64,000 bases of DNA from Bacteroidota bacterium (lineage in GTDB: Bacteria; Bacteroidota; Bacteroidia; Bacteroidales; F082): positions 1 to 64,000 of the forward strand of contig WOUZ01000010.1 in NCBI GenBank assembly GCA_009773165.1, read 5' to 3'. Position 1 is the stretch's first letter; each line of letters begins with the position of its first letter. The notes beneath the pieces are model-generated. The model had not been told where the DNA came from and made no database searches. It saw only the letters and a program-made list of their open reading frames with translations. A program made the translations under genes and the position numbers. Below are positions 46,017 through 55,522 of the stretch, piece by piece.

Positions 46017-47804
46017 ATGGAAATTTTAACAAAACCAAGAGTTGTTGTAGGGCTGGGGAGCTGCGGAATTGCTGCAGGTGCGGCCAAAACCTATGATCGT
46101 CTTTCAGCTATAAAAGCTGCCGGAATCATTGATTTTGAATTGTCGAAAACTAGTTGTGTTGGCATGTGCTATAAAGAGCCTCTCGTTGAAATTCATGATG
46201 AGAGAGGCTGGGTGATGTATGGCGATATGACTGAAGATCGTATCCAAGAAATACTAAACCGCCATATCGTTCAAAAGGAAACAATTGAAGAGTTTGCTGT
46301 AAGTACCAAATCGCTCAATGGTTCGGAAGACGCATTTTTTGAAGGTCAGGTGAGGATTGCACTACGCAATTGCGGCCATATTGATCCCGAATCGCTCGAA
46401 CAGGCTGAGAAACATGAGGCTTATCAAGCTATCCGGTCAATTCTCACTACCAAAAAAAGTTCTGCTGATGTCATTCAGACTGTTCTGGATTCAGGCTTGA
46501 GAGGTAGGGGAGGTGGAGGATTTCCAACAGGACTAAAATGGCGTTTTGCTGCCCAAAGTGAAGGCGATGAAAAATATATCATTTGTAACGCTGACGAAGG
46601 TGACCCCGGCGCTTTTATGGACCGCTCCCTGCTTGAAGGGGACCCTCATGCTGTTCTTGAAGGGATGATGATCGGTGGTTATTCTATCGGTGCATCAACA
46701 GGTGTAATTTATTGCAGGGCTGAGTATCCTTTGGCAATCAAACGCTTAAATATTGCTATTGCACAAGCTAAAGCAAAGGGTTATCTGGGTGAAAACGTTT
46801 TTGGACAGTCTGATTTCAGCTTCGATATTTATGTGAAAGAGGGTGCTGGTGCTTTTGTATGTGGCGAGGAAACAGCTCTTATAGCTTCTATTGAAGGTCA
46901 GCGCGGAATGCCCCGTAAACGCCCGCCATTTCCTGCCTTATCCGGCTTATGGCAAAAACCTACCAATATTAATAATGTTGAAACCTGGGCTAATATCCCC
47001 TGGATTATTAATCATGGCGCTGCTGCATATGCTGCTTATGGTACCGAAAAAAGTAAAGGAACAAAAGTTTTTGCCCTCACAGGAAAGATTTTACATGGGG
47101 GTTTGGTTGAAGTGCCAATGGGCATTACCATAAATGAAATCATTTTTAAACTGGGTGGTGGTATCCAAAACGGCAAAAAATTTAAAGCTGTGCAGCTGGG
47201 TGGCCCATCGGGAGGATGTATCCCTGCTGAACTCGGCAACACTCCTGTTGACTATGATTCGGTAAACGCAACCGGAGCTATCATGGGATCTGGAGGGATG
47301 GTTGTCATGGATGAATCTACCTGTATGATCGACCTGGCTAAATTCTTTTTACATTTTACACAGGATGAATCCTGCGGAAAATGTACGTTCTGCAGAATCG
47401 GGACAAAGCGCATGCTTGAAATCCTTGAACGTATTACCGAAGGAAAAGGTGAGCCTGATGATATTCAAAAACTGGAAACTCTGGCTTATCAAATAAAAAA
47501 TAATTCACTTTGTGGACTTGGCCAGACAGCTCCTAACCCTGTGCTCACCACCCTTAAATATTTCAGGCATGAATATGAAGCGCATATTTTTGACAAGAAA
47601 TGTCCCGCTAAAGTTTGTAAACCGCTGCTTCATTACAGTATTGATGCTGAAAAATGTACCGGATGTACTGTTTGTGCAAAAAAATGTCCTGTAGATGCAA
47701 TCAACGGAGACAGGAAACAAACCCATATCATCAATCAGGCGATATGCATACAATGCGGCGAATGCTATACTGTATGCAAGTTTGAGGCTGTAATGGTCGA
47801 TTAA
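46017..47804 (+). CDS. NuoF/HndC-like NAD(H)- and FMN-binding subunit with extra Fe-S domains
   Basis: The 595-residue protein has an N-terminal thioredoxin-like [2Fe-2S] segment (GSCGIAAG and SCVGMC). Next is the NuoF core with the FMN/NADH motif GRGGGGFPTG near 165, NADEGDPGAFMD and an SLBB segment, then the [4Fe-4S] motif SCGKCTFCRIGT near 453. A C-terminal two-cluster ferredoxin follows (CTGCTVCAKKCP and CIQCGECYTVC). This extended form is typical of bifurcating or soluble NADH-linked complexes such as Hnd/HydB and StnB, not of ordinary complex I. NADH is the expected substrate. Confidence 0.94.
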   Translation: MEILTKPRVVVGLGSCGIAAGAAKTYDRLSAIKAAGIIDFELSKTSCVGMCYKEPLVEIHDERGWVMYGDMTEDRIQEILNRHIVQKETIEEFAVSTKSLNGSEDAFFEGQVRIALRNCGHIDPESLEQAEKHEAYQAIRSILTTKKSSADVIQTVLDSGLRGRGGGGFPTGLKWRFAAQSEGDEKYIICNADEGDPGAFMDRSLLEGDPHAVLEGMMIGGYSIGASTGVIYCRAEYPLAIKRLNIAIAQAKAKGYLGENVFGQSDFSFDIYVKEGAGAFVCGEETALIASIEGQRGMPRKRPPFPALSGLWQKPTNINNVETWANIPWIINHGAAAYAAYGTEKSKGTKVFALTGKILHGGLVEVPMGITINEIIFKLGGGIQNGKKFKAVQLGGPSGGCIPAELGNTPVDYDSVNATGAIMGSGGMVVMDESTCMIDLAKFFLHFTQDESCGKCTFCRIGTKRMLEILERITEGKGEPDDIQKLETLAYQIKNNSLCGLGQTAPNPVLTTLKYFRHEYEAHIFDKKCPAKVCKPLLHYSIDAEKCTGCTVCAKKCPVDAINGDRKQTHIINQAICIQCGECYTVCKFEAVMVD

Positions 47805-47828
47805 TTATTTCAGAAAAAAGAGAGTAGT

Positions 47829-50800
47829 ATGAGTCAATTTTTTAATATCAAACTCAACGGCGAAGTCGTTAAAGGACTGAAAGGTGAAACCATTTACGAA
47901 TGTGCTTCACGCTATGGTATCGAAATCCCAACTTTGTGTCACGATCCTCGCATTGAACCCTATTCATCTTGTTATGTTTGTGTTGTCGAAGTTGCAGGTA
48001 TGCGGGGTCATCAGCCATCGTGTTCTACGTATATCGTTGAAGGAATGGAGGTTAATACCGAAACTGATGCTATAAAATCAGCGCGCAAAGCCGCACTTGA
48101 TCTTTTGTTGAGTAATCATTATGCCGACTGTTTGGGTCCTTGCAAGCAAACATGTCCGGCAGGAGTGGATGTTCAGGGCTATATCTCGCTGATTGACAAG
48201 GGACGTTATAGTGATGCTGTTGCTTTAATAAAAGAAACTAATCCGCTTCCGGCGATCTGTGGTCGCGTATGCGTGCGTCCGTGCGAGGCTGCCTGCCGAA
48301 GAGGCTTGATGGAGGAAGGTGCTGCTGTTGGTATCGACTACCTAAAACGCTTTGCTTCTGATCGTGACCTTGAATCAGCAGAAAAATTTGTTCCGAAACT
48401 TCAGCCTGAAACAGAAAAAAAAGTTGCAGTAATAGGAGCCGGACCCGGCGGTCTGTCAACTGCCTATTTCCTTCGTTTGGAAGGTCATCAGGTGGAGATT
48501 TTTGAAACTGCACCTCAGCCTGGCGGATGGCTCAGGTATGGGATTCCCGAATACCGTCTTCCAAATGATCTACTCGATAAAGAGGTTAAAAACATCACCG
48601 ATTTAGGGGTTAAAATTCATTACAATAAGAAACTTGGCGAAAATATCCAATATAAAGATATTGAAAATCAATTTGATGCAACTGTACTTACGATTGGATC
48701 ACAGAAGGGTACCGGAGTTGGTTGTCCGGGTGATGATGCGGAGAACGTTTTCTCCGGAATTGATTTTCTAAAAAATATGGAAGTTACCGGTCAACGATAT
48801 GACTTCTCTGGTAAAACAGTTGTGGTTGTTGGAGGCGGAAATACAGCTATGGACTGCTGTCGCACTGCTCGCAGATGTAAAGCAGATAAAGTGTATGTCG
48901 TGTATCGTAGGACAGAGAAAGAGATGCCCGCCAATCCGATCGAAATTCATGAGTCTAAATTAGAAGGTGTTGAGTATCTTTTCCTTACCAATCCTATTGA
49001 AATTAGTAAAGATCAGGATGGGAAGTTGCAATCGCTTCGACTGATTCGAATGGAGCTTGGAGAACCTGATGCTTCTGGACGTCGTCGACCGGTTCCAAAG
49101 CCAGGTTCGGAGTTTGATTTGCAGGCTGATTTTATACTTGCTGCAATTGGTCAAAAAACCGATGTTAATTTTATTGATGATATAAATAATAACACCTCAG
49201 GAAGTAAACTCAAACTTACACGTTGGGGTGATATTGAGGCTGATAAAAAAACGCTACAAACAGCAATCCCTTCGGTTTTTGCTGCCGGCGATGGTGTTAC
49301 CGGACCTGCAACTATTATCGAAGCTATTGCTCAGGCTAAAATCGCAGCCCGCTCATGTCATCAGTATTTGTCAGGAACAGAGCTACAACAACCTAAAAAA
49401 GAATTTTTAAGTAAAAAAGATAATTTCAAAACACAGATTCCAACTGACTACACACCACGTTTTCCTCGGCAGCTTCGTCAGGAGATGCCTGTCCTTGACG
49501 CACATGAAAGGTCAAATTTCAAAGAGGTGGAACTTGGTTATGCTGATGAATTTGTAGCTCAAATGGAAGCGAGCCGTTGTCTGGAATGTGGCTGTAACGC
49601 TTACTATACCTGTGATCTGAAGAAACATTCCACAGCATATGAAGCTGATCAGAAAAATTTTGCAGGCGAGTTTCATGAATATAAAATTGATTTCAGACAC
49701 CCGTTCATCGAAATCGACAGCAATAAATGTATTCTTTGTTCAAGGTGCATTCGTATTTGCAGGGAAGTAGTGGGTGCTGGTGCTTTGGGCTTGATCAACA
49801 GGGGTTTCAAAAGCTATGTGTCACCGGCATTAGAACTTCCATTGCAAGAAACAAGTTGCGAAAGTTGTGGTTTATGTATCACCGCTTGCCCTACTGGTGC
49901 AATAAGTGAGAATTTCAGTTTCAAACCTGGCCCACTGCCACTTGAAACCATTGAAGCTGTGGATATGTTTGGCTCTGAAGGCTATGAAATTAATCTTCAC
50001 CATTACCGCGGACAGTTTTATAGCGCCAGCTCACGTAAAGGCGAAATAAATAAAATGGGCTTAATAAATAGAAATCAACTATTTGGTTATAAGTTATTTA
50101 ACTCATCAGGTAGAATCACAAAGCCGCTTTTGAAAGTGAATGGCGCTTTTGTTGAAATTGAGTTTGAACAAGCCTATAAGCTAATTGCTGAGCGTATCAA
50201 ATCGATAAAAGCTGATGAAAATGCTTTTTTTGGAGGCGCCCGCTTATCGAACGAGGAACTTTACCTCATTCAAAAACTCGCCCGTGCCGGTACAAAAACC
50301 AACAATGTGAGCAGTTTCCACTATATGGGAAGAGGTGATGGGTATTTCTTCAACTCCAACGAAAATGCTTCTTATTGTGATCTAAGAGGTGCATCAAAAA
50401 TCTATTTTGCCGGAAATGAAGTTCATCTGGATCATCCTATTGTTAATCATATCGCGTTTAATACAAAGTTTAAAGAAGAAATCGAAATTGTTTTGCTCAC
50501 AACTCAGCCTGACAATCAGTTCAGTAATAAAGTTGACAGAGTTATTTCGTTCGGAAATTACTTCTACTTTATTAAAGCAATTAATTATTACTTAGTTAAA
50601 AGCGGTCAGCAAAATGCTATGTTTATCAAAGACCGGACACAGGATTGGGATTCATATACAGAAAAGCTGCTTCAGTGTGATTATAATGAACTATTAACTT
50701 TGGCCGGAACAACTCAAAACGTGGTTGAAGATTTTGCTAATGAGTTTAATGAGGAAATGAATGCCGTAATGGTATTTCAGGAAAAAGAACTTTCAGCAAA

Positions 50801-51524
50801 TGCCAGTATGGCAATGCATAATCTGGCTATGATAACCGGAAAGTTGGGCAAAACAGCAAACGGGCTTATTGCTTTAAAGCAAAAGAATAATAGTCATGGC
50901 ATTTTTGATATGGGGGTTTGTCACAAGATAGGTGTTGGAGCTGAGTCAATTCTGGATGATGATTTGCAATACCGAATGGCTTATAAATGGAAGGTGACAG
51001 ATTTGCCATTTACGTTTAATAGTCTTTATCAGCTATTTACAAGTGGAAAAATAAAAAACGCCTTTATATTTGGCGAAGATCCTATGGGCTGTTCTTTGGA
51101 CAAGGAGCATATCAAACAAACCATCAGCCGTATTGAATTTGTTGTTGTTCAGGATTTATTCATGACAGAAACAGCTCAGATGGCCGACCTTGTTTTGCCT
51201 TCATCGTTTGTTTGGGAGATGGGTGGAAGTTTTACAAGTTCTCAACGAAAGATCCAAATGATTTCAAAACAATTGGATGGACCCTTGTCTCAAAATTCTT
51301 TCACTCAGCTGGTTTCACTATTGAAAATGTTTGACTTGAACGGACTTGACACCCCGGAAGAAGCATTAAATGAAGCACTTAGTTTGTTGCCAAAACGTGG
51401 TGAATTTAAAAACCTTCATTTTGTGTATAAAGAAAAAGATAACTTTAACCTTCAGTTTGCTCATGGCTGTGATGTGCTTCTCAAACGCATCAACGATGAA
51501 TTTACTCAAAAATTAGATTGGTAA
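47829..51524 (+). CDS. giant fusion: [2Fe-2S] + GltD/NfnB-like FAD-NAD(P) module + ferredoxin + NuoG-like domain (Stn-like transhydrogenase candidate)
   Basis: The 1231-residue protein runs in order through four modules. First is a NuoG-type [2Fe-2S] domain (C37, C48, C51, C65). Second is a GltD/NfnB-like Fe-S and flavin module (cysteines 101-156, FAD motif GAGPGG 203-208, second dinucleotide motif VVVGGGNTAMD near 335, GDGVTGPATIIEAI near 490). Third is a [4Fe-4S] block (CILCSRCIRIC near 634, CESCGLCITACP near 677). Fourth is a NuoG/molybdopterin-oxidoreductase-like C-terminus (about 730-1231). That tail lacks the CxxC...C cluster motif and an obvious molybdenum-ligand cysteine. With NuoE- and NuoF-like partners, the set recalls Stn-type ferredoxin-NAD-NADP bifurcating transhydrogenases. 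A formate dehydrogenase role seems unlikely. Confidence 0.85.
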   Translation: MSQFFNIKLNGEVVKGLKGETIYECASRYGIEIPTLCHDPRIEPYSSCYVCVVEVAGMRGHQPSCSTYIVEGMEVNTETDAIKSARKAALDLLLSNHYADCLGPCKQTCPAGVDVQGYISLIDKGRYSDAVALIKETNPLPAICGRVCVRPCEAACRRGLMEEGAAVGIDYLKRFASDRDLESAEKFVPKLQPETEKKVAVIGAGPGGLSTAYFLRLEGHQVEIFETAPQPGGWLRYGIPEYRLPNDLLDKEVKNITDLGVKIHYNKKLGENIQYKDIENQFDATVLTIGSQKGTGVGCPGDDAENVFSGIDFLKNMEVTGQRYDFSGKTVVVVGGGNTAMDCCRTARRCKADKVYVVYRRTEKEMPANPIEIHESKLEGVEYLFLTNPIEISKDQDGKLQSLRLIRMELGEPDASGRRRPVPKPGSEFDLQADFILAAIGQKTDVNFIDDINNNTSGSKLKLTRWGDIEADKKTLQTAIPSVFAAGDGVTGPATIIEAIAQAKIAARSCHQYLSGTELQQPKKEFLSKKDNFKTQIPTDYTPRFPRQLRQEMPVLDAHERSNFKEVELGYADEFVAQMEASRCLECGCNAYYTCDLKKHSTAYEADQKNFAGEFHEYKIDFRHPFIEIDSNKCILCSRCIRICREVVGAGALGLINRGFKSYVSPALELPLQETSCESCGLCITACPTGAISENFSFKPGPLPLETIEAVDMFGSEGYEINLHHYRGQFYSASSRKGEINKMGLINRNQLFGYKLFNSSGRITKPLLKVNGAFVEIEFEQAYKLIAERIKSIKADENAFFGGARLSNEELYLIQKLARAGTKTNNVSSFHYMGRGDGYFFNSNENASYCDLRGASKIYFAGNEVHLDHPIVNHIAFNTKFKEEIEIVLLTTQPDNQFSNKVDRVISFGNYFYFIKAINYYLVKSGQQNAMFIKDRTQDWDSYTEKLLQCDYNELLTLAGTTQNVVEDFANEFNEEMNAVMVFQEKELSANASMAMHNLAMITGKLGKTANGLIALKQKNNSHGIFDMGVCHKIGVGAESILDDDLQYRMAYKWKVTDLPFTFNSLYQLFTSGKIKNAFIFGEDPMGCSLDKEHIKQTISRIEFVVVQDLFMTETAQMADLVLPSSFVWEMGGSFTSSQRKIQMISKQLDGPLSQNSFTQLVSLLKMFDLNGLDTPEEALNEALSLLPKRGEFKNLHFVYKEKDNFNLQFAHGCDVLLKRINDEFTQKLDW

Positions 51525-51554
51525 AACATCGTGAATGAATTTACGTTATTAATA

Positions 51555-51585
51555 AAAAGCGGTAAATTTCACTTACCGCTTTTAT
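51555..51585 (+). terminator. rho-independent terminator after the transhydrogenase-like operon
   Basis: Eleven-base arms AAAAGCGGTAA and TTACCGCTTTT surround the loop ATTTCAC. The stem's own T-rich right arm supplies the T-run. It lies about 30 bp after the stop codon. Confidence 0.88.
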
Positions 51586-51587
51586 AT

Positions 51588-51595
51588 TACCTTTG
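51588..51595 (+). promoter_or_regulatory. Bacteroidota -7 promoter box upstream of the LptF/G gene
   Basis: TACCTTTG matches TAnnTTTG and follows the terminator by a few bases. It lies 23 nt before the preferred GTG start at 51619. Confidence 0.45.
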
Positions 51596-51618
51596 CCCTT
51601 GAATCTGAATTGCAATTC

Positions 51619-53112
51619 GTGAAAAAGATTAATCTTTATGTACTGAAGTCCTATCTTGGACCTTTTATTCTTACTTTTTTTATTTCACTCTTCATCTTGT
51701 TGATGCAGTTTCTGTGGAAATATATCGATGATTTGGTAGGAAAAGGTCTCGAAGGCGCTGTTATCGCTCAACTTCTATTTTATGCCAGCGCAACTTTTGT
51801 ACCTCTAGCATTGCCATTGGCAATCCTATTATCTTCACTCATGACTTTTGGTAACCTGGGTGAACATTATGAGTTGGTCGCAATGAAAGCATCCGGCATT
51901 TCTGTTTGGAAAGTGATGCGACCGCTGGTTTATCTGTCTTTCTTAATCAGTATTTTGGCTTTTGTTTTTTCCAATAATGTGCTCCCGGTCGCGAATCTTA
52001 AGTTTCAGTCGTTGTTGTACGATGTGCGACAACAAAAACTTGCTTTCAATATCAAAGCAGGTGAGTTTTACAATGGGATTGAAAATTACATTATTCGTGT
52101 GGGCGAAAAGGATAAAGATGGCCGCACCATTTATGATGTAAAAATTTATGACCATACCGATCGTATGGGAAATATCAAAGTAACATCAGCCGAATCAGGA
52201 TATATGGAGTTGAGTCCTGACCAGAAATTTGTGATTTTTACGCTTTTCAACGGATATAATTACAAGGATATTATAACGACAAAAAATTACCGCGAAAACC
52301 GGCCGTTTGATCGTACTGAGTTTAAAAAACAGCGGATAAAATTCGATCTTACAGCTTTTGATCTTACCCGAACCCAGGAAGATCTTTTTAAAAATCACTA
52401 TACCATGTTGAATACAAAACAGTTAACACAGTATATTGATTCGTTAACTCTTCGGTATGATGAACGAAAAGAACGGTTTTCCAGCGGTTTTTACAGCCGT
52501 TATCAACATCTTTCAACAATTGACACAACAAAAAAGAAAGCTATTCCAAAGAAGTCGATCGCCCTTAAACCAATTGTTGAGAGGGTCTCTGACAGTTTGC
52601 ATAAAATTCAGCTTAAGTATCCATTGATAGATAATTTCGCTGAAGGCGAAAAGTTCAACGTTCTGGAGATGGCAATCAGCACATCAAAGAGCAACAAAGA
52701 CAATATCATTTTCAATAAAAACGATTTTAATTATCAGACTGAGAACATCAGAAAGCATGAAATCGTATGGCATAAAAAATATACGCTGTCAATTGCCTGT
52801 CTGATACTCTTTTTTATTGGAGCACCAATGGGAGCTATCATTCGAAAAGGCGGATTGGGATTACCGGTGGTGATTGCGGTTTTTTTCTTTGTAATTTATC
52901 ACATTACAAGCATCACTGGCGAGAAATCGGCAAAAGTAGGCGATATGGATATGTTTCTAGGTGTTTGGCTTTCATCCATCGTACTGTTTCCAATTGGACT
53001 TTTTCTCACTTTTAAGTCGACAACTGATGCCCCATTGCTTGACTCTGAAAGCTGGAGGAAAACTTTCAACAAGGTTTTTCATCGCATGACATCAAAACAA
53101 GCTTCATCATGA
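51619..53112 (+). CDS. LptF/LptG-family permease (YjgP/YjgQ)
   Basis: The protein of about 497 residues has the six-helix YjgP/YjgQ plan: three N-terminal helices (YLGPFILTFFISLFILLMQF first), a long periplasmic beta-rich domain, and three C-terminal helices (LSIACLILFFIGAPMGAIIRKGGLG). Such permeases work with LptB and LptC to lift lipopolysaccharide from the inner membrane. The periplasmic part is extended by about 100 residues around DERKERF to IALKP. I prefer GTG 51619 (VKKINLYVLKSYLG) over TTG 51610. The following glycosyltransferase overlaps as ATGA. Confidence 0.92.
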   Translation: MKKINLYVLKSYLGPFILTFFISLFILLMQFLWKYIDDLVGKGLEGAVIAQLLFYASATFVPLALPLAILLSSLMTFGNLGEHYELVAMKASGISVWKVMRPLVYLSFLISILAFVFSNNVLPVANLKFQSLLYDVRQQKLAFNIKAGEFYNGIENYIIRVGEKDKDGRTIYDVKIYDHTDRMGNIKVTSAESGYMELSPDQKFVIFTLFNGYNYKDIITTKNYRENRPFDRTEFKKQRIKFDLTAFDLTRTQEDLFKNHYTMLNTKQLTQYIDSLTLRYDERKERFSSGFYSRYQHLSTIDTTKKKAIPKKSIALKPIVERVSDSLHKIQLKYPLIDNFAEGEKFNVLEMAISTSKSNKDNIIFNKNDFNYQTENIRKHEIVWHKKYTLSIACLILFFIGAPMGAIIRKGGLGLPVVIAVFFFVIYHITSITGEKSAKVGDMDMFLGVWLSSIVLFPIGLFLTFKSTTDAPLLDSESWRKTFNKVFHRMTSKQASS

Positions 53113-54332
53113 GGGTGCTCTTTTTATGCAATAAATCTCCTTATCCTGCACGTGAAGGAGGCCCGATTGCGATGAATAGCCTCATTGAAGGTTTACTCGA
53201 TGCAGGTCATCAGGTAAAAATTTTGGCTGTTAACTCGGATAAATATCATGTCGACCCATCCGAAATCCCTGCGGATTATAAACAGAAAACAGGTATCGAA
53301 CTGGTTCATCTCGATCTGAGGGTAAAGCCGGTGGAAGCTTTCTTAAACCTTTTTACAAGTTCCTCATATCACGTTGAAAGGTTTATTTCACCCAACTTTC
53401 GAAATAAACTTCTTGATATTCTGCAGCGTTATCAATTTGATATCGTTCAGCTTGAAACACTTTTCATGATGCCCTATGTGGCTGATATAAGAACCTATAG
53501 CAAGGCCAAAGTTATCCTTCGAGCTCATAATATCGAACATTTAATTTGGAAAAGATTAAGTCAGCAAGCAGGCAATGCCATTAAAAGATGGTATCTTAAT
53601 CACCTGACACGGACGCTTAAACGCTTTGAACTCAAATCGCTCGAACAGGTGGATGGAATTGCTGCCATAACAAGAAAAGATGCTGCATTTTTTCGCGGAC
53701 TAACCGCAACACCTGTGATTGACATTCCTTTTGGAATCCGGCTTGGTGAAAAGATGTCTGAAACTAAAGGGAAAACATTGCCTGCCCTTTTTCATATTGG
53801 TGCTATGAATTGGATACCCAATGAGGAAGGCATTCGCTGGTTTTTAGATGATGTATGGCCTGAAGTTCACAAACGTTATCCCTTGTTGGAGTTTCATCTT
53901 GCTGGCAGATATATGCCTAACTGGTTGATTACCGGATATAAACCACAGGTAAAAGTATTGGGAGAGGTGCCAAATGCGGATGATTTTGTTCAATCAAATG
54001 ATATTGCTATCGTGCCGCTGCTTTCAGGAAGTGGCATCCGGATAAAGATAATTGAGGCGATGGCACAGGGCAAGGCAGTGATAACTACTGAGATAGGAGC
54101 GGAGGGAATTTTATATCAGAATGAACATAATATTTTGATTGCCAACAACAAGATGGAGTTTCTAAATGCCCTTGAGAAATGTATTAAGCAGCCGGATTTT
54201 TACAAAAATATTGGTGAGAATGCCAGAACCTTGATTGAGCAGGTTTATGATAATAAATTAATTGTCAATCGTCTGGAGTTATTTTATGATCAGTTACGCA
54301 AACAATCTGTCCTCAGAAAACCAACTGAATAA
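53109..54332 (+). CDS. family 4 glycosyltransferase
   Basis: The 407-residue GT-B protein begins RVLFLCNKSPYPAREGGPIAM. It has LRAHNIEHLIWKRL in its N-terminal half and FHIGAMNWIPNEEGIRWFL plus IVPLLSGSGIRIKIIEAMA in the donor half. The last segment carries the conserved glutamate. Its start overlaps the LptF/G stop by four bases, so the two are translated together. A role in lipopolysaccharide or other envelope glycolipid assembly is suggested by that coupling but unproven. Confidence 0.9.
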   Translation: MRVLFLCNKSPYPAREGGPIAMNSLIEGLLDAGHQVKILAVNSDKYHVDPSEIPADYKQKTGIELVHLDLRVKPVEAFLNLFTSSSYHVERFISPNFRNKLLDILQRYQFDIVQLETLFMMPYVADIRTYSKAKVILRAHNIEHLIWKRLSQQAGNAIKRWYLNHLTRTLKRFELKSLEQVDGIAAITRKDAAFFRGLTATPVIDIPFGIRLGEKMSETKGKTLPALFHIGAMNWIPNEEGIRWFLDDVWPEVHKRYPLLEFHLAGRYMPNWLITGYKPQVKVLGEVPNADDFVQSNDIAIVPLLSGSGIRIKIIEAMAQGKAVITTEIGAEGILYQNEHNILIANNKMEFLNALEKCIKQPDFYKNIGENARTLIEQVYDNKLIVNRLELFYDQLRKQSVLRKPTE

Positions 54333-54355
54333 CTAATATAAGCTATTCATGTTGA

Positions 54356-54547
54356 ATGCTTTTAGTTTCAAAAACGTTTCACTTTCCTTATGTGTTTCAA
54401 TTAGTTCATGTAAAAGTTGGCAAAGATCCTACTGTAGAAGAATCTCAAAATATTACTATTGCTGTGGAGAATGCACTGCGTGAACGATTTGGTAATCAAA
54501 CACATGTCGGCGTGCATATTGAGCCTTTTTATAAACCCATGGGATAA
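54356..54547 (+). pseudogene. fragment of a cation-diffusion-facilitator transporter (C-terminal dimerisation domain)
   Basis: The 63-codon frame contains QLVHVKVGKDPTVEESQNIT and THVGVHIEPFYKP, which matches the cytoplasmic dimerisation domain at the end of CDF/ZitB-type metal transporters. None of the six membrane helices precede it; the upstream sequence belongs to the glycosyltransferase. It is probably a remnant, though a free-standing metal-binding domain is conceivable. It converges on a metal-sensor-like operon, which makes a common ancestry as a metal-resistance island possible. Confidence 0.65.
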
Positions 54548-54571
54548 AGATTGAAAGATATGTTGTGAATC

Positions 54572-55084
54572 TTATCTTCCATGACGCATACGATTACGCC
54601 CTTTCCCAGCCTGTGAATTTGGATGGCGACTTTCCTGCAACATTTCTCTGTAAAGTACCTGAAGGCCTTTTCGCTGTTGGTCATTTGCAAGTTCACGAAC
54701 TTTCATCAGGTGTCGAAAAGTTTGTAATCGTATTTGATGTTGTAGTTGTGATGCCTCGATAGAAATTTGATTCAAAACAACAGTATCAGGATTTTCACCA
54801 GCCATAATTTCAAACATGGTACTTTGCTTTTCACGCAGCTTGGATTGTTCCGACTGGATTGAAGCCCTGTAGTCATTCAAAAAAAGTTTGTATTCTTCTT
54901 GTTGCCGGTTGTCGAAACCAGCACTATTTCTGAAATGGGCAAAGCCGCGCCCATAGGCAGTTTCATCATTGATATCTGTCGCAGGGTCTTGTTTTAACAA
55001 AAATGTAATGAAAGCAGACAATGTTACTAACAACAAAAACAGACTGACAAAAAATGCGATTTTAAAGAATGAGGTTGTATTCAT
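54572..55084 (-). CDS. CpxP/CnrX-like periplasmic sensor-type protein
   Basis: The 170-residue protein has an N-terminal membrane anchor (FFKIAFFVSLFLLLVTLSAFI). A helical periplasmic domain follows, rich in glutamine, glutamate and arginine, as in Spy/CpxP/CnrX-type periplasmic sensors (FRNSAGF...YKLFLNDYRASIQSEQ). Such proteins sense metals or misfolded proteins. It is last in an operon with an ECF sigma factor and an anti-sigma factor, like the Cnr three-part signal relay. No classic LTxxQ motif is evident, so family assignment is moderate. Confidence 0.7.
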   Translation of the reverse strand: MNTTSFFKIAFFVSLFLLLVTLSAFITFLLKQDPATDINDETAYGRGFAHFRNSAGFDNRQQEEYKLFLNDYRASIQSEQSKLREKQSTMFEIMAGENPDTVVLNQISIEASQLQHQIRLQTFRHLMKVRELANDQQRKGLQVLYREMLQESRHPNSQAGKGRNRMRHGR

Positions 55085-55093
55085 GGCTGCTAT

Positions 55094-55522
55094 TTATTCA
55101 TTAAAAAAATCTACTGGGAAAACTTCATCACTTGAAAGTGAAAGTGAATAATCGTCGGCAAAAGCTTCATAAACTGTAGCTGATGGTTTTGAAGGGTCAA
55201 GTGCAACCCCAATCGCTATACCAAAACCAAGCGAGGCTGCTGCAAAAAGAGTAGCTGTTGTAAGTTGTCGCTTAGTTCGAAGTTTTTTCTTTCTTGAATT
55301 TTCAAGAATATCAGCAATAGTAAAAGCTTTTGTTTGATATGAGCTTTCTCTCCAGTTATCAATATCAGCTTTTAATTTGGCTTGTTGTAAACGACACGTT
55401 TCGCATATTATGATATGCTCTTGGATTTCAATTTGTTGCTCCTTTGACAAATTACCGGAAATGGTATCTTGCAATATTAACTCTGTCATTTGACAGATGT
55501 TGGGTTTGTTGAGCTCTTTCAT
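55094..55522 (-). CDS. zinc-finger anti-sigma factor
   Basis: The 142-residue protein has the ZAS motif HIIICETC (HxxxCxxC) in its N-terminal third, followed by a linker, a single membrane helix (ATLFAAASLGFGIAIGVAL) and a short extracytoplasmic tail. It should hold the cognate sigma factor at the membrane until a signal arrives. Its ATG overlaps the sigma-factor stop by four bases, the standard coupling of the pair. Confidence 0.88.
   Translation of the reverse strand: MKELNKPNICQMTELILQDTISGNLSKEQQIEIQEHIIICETCRLQQAKLKADIDNWRESSYQTKAFTIADILENSRKKKLRTKRQLTTATLFAAASLGFGIAIGVALDPSKPSATVYEAFADDYSLSLSSDEVFPVDFFNE

Noticed and set aside
47829-51524. Formate dehydrogenase catalytic subunit
   Set aside because: No Mo-ligand Cys/Sec or leading cluster motif in the C-terminal domain, and an NfnB-like module is present instead.
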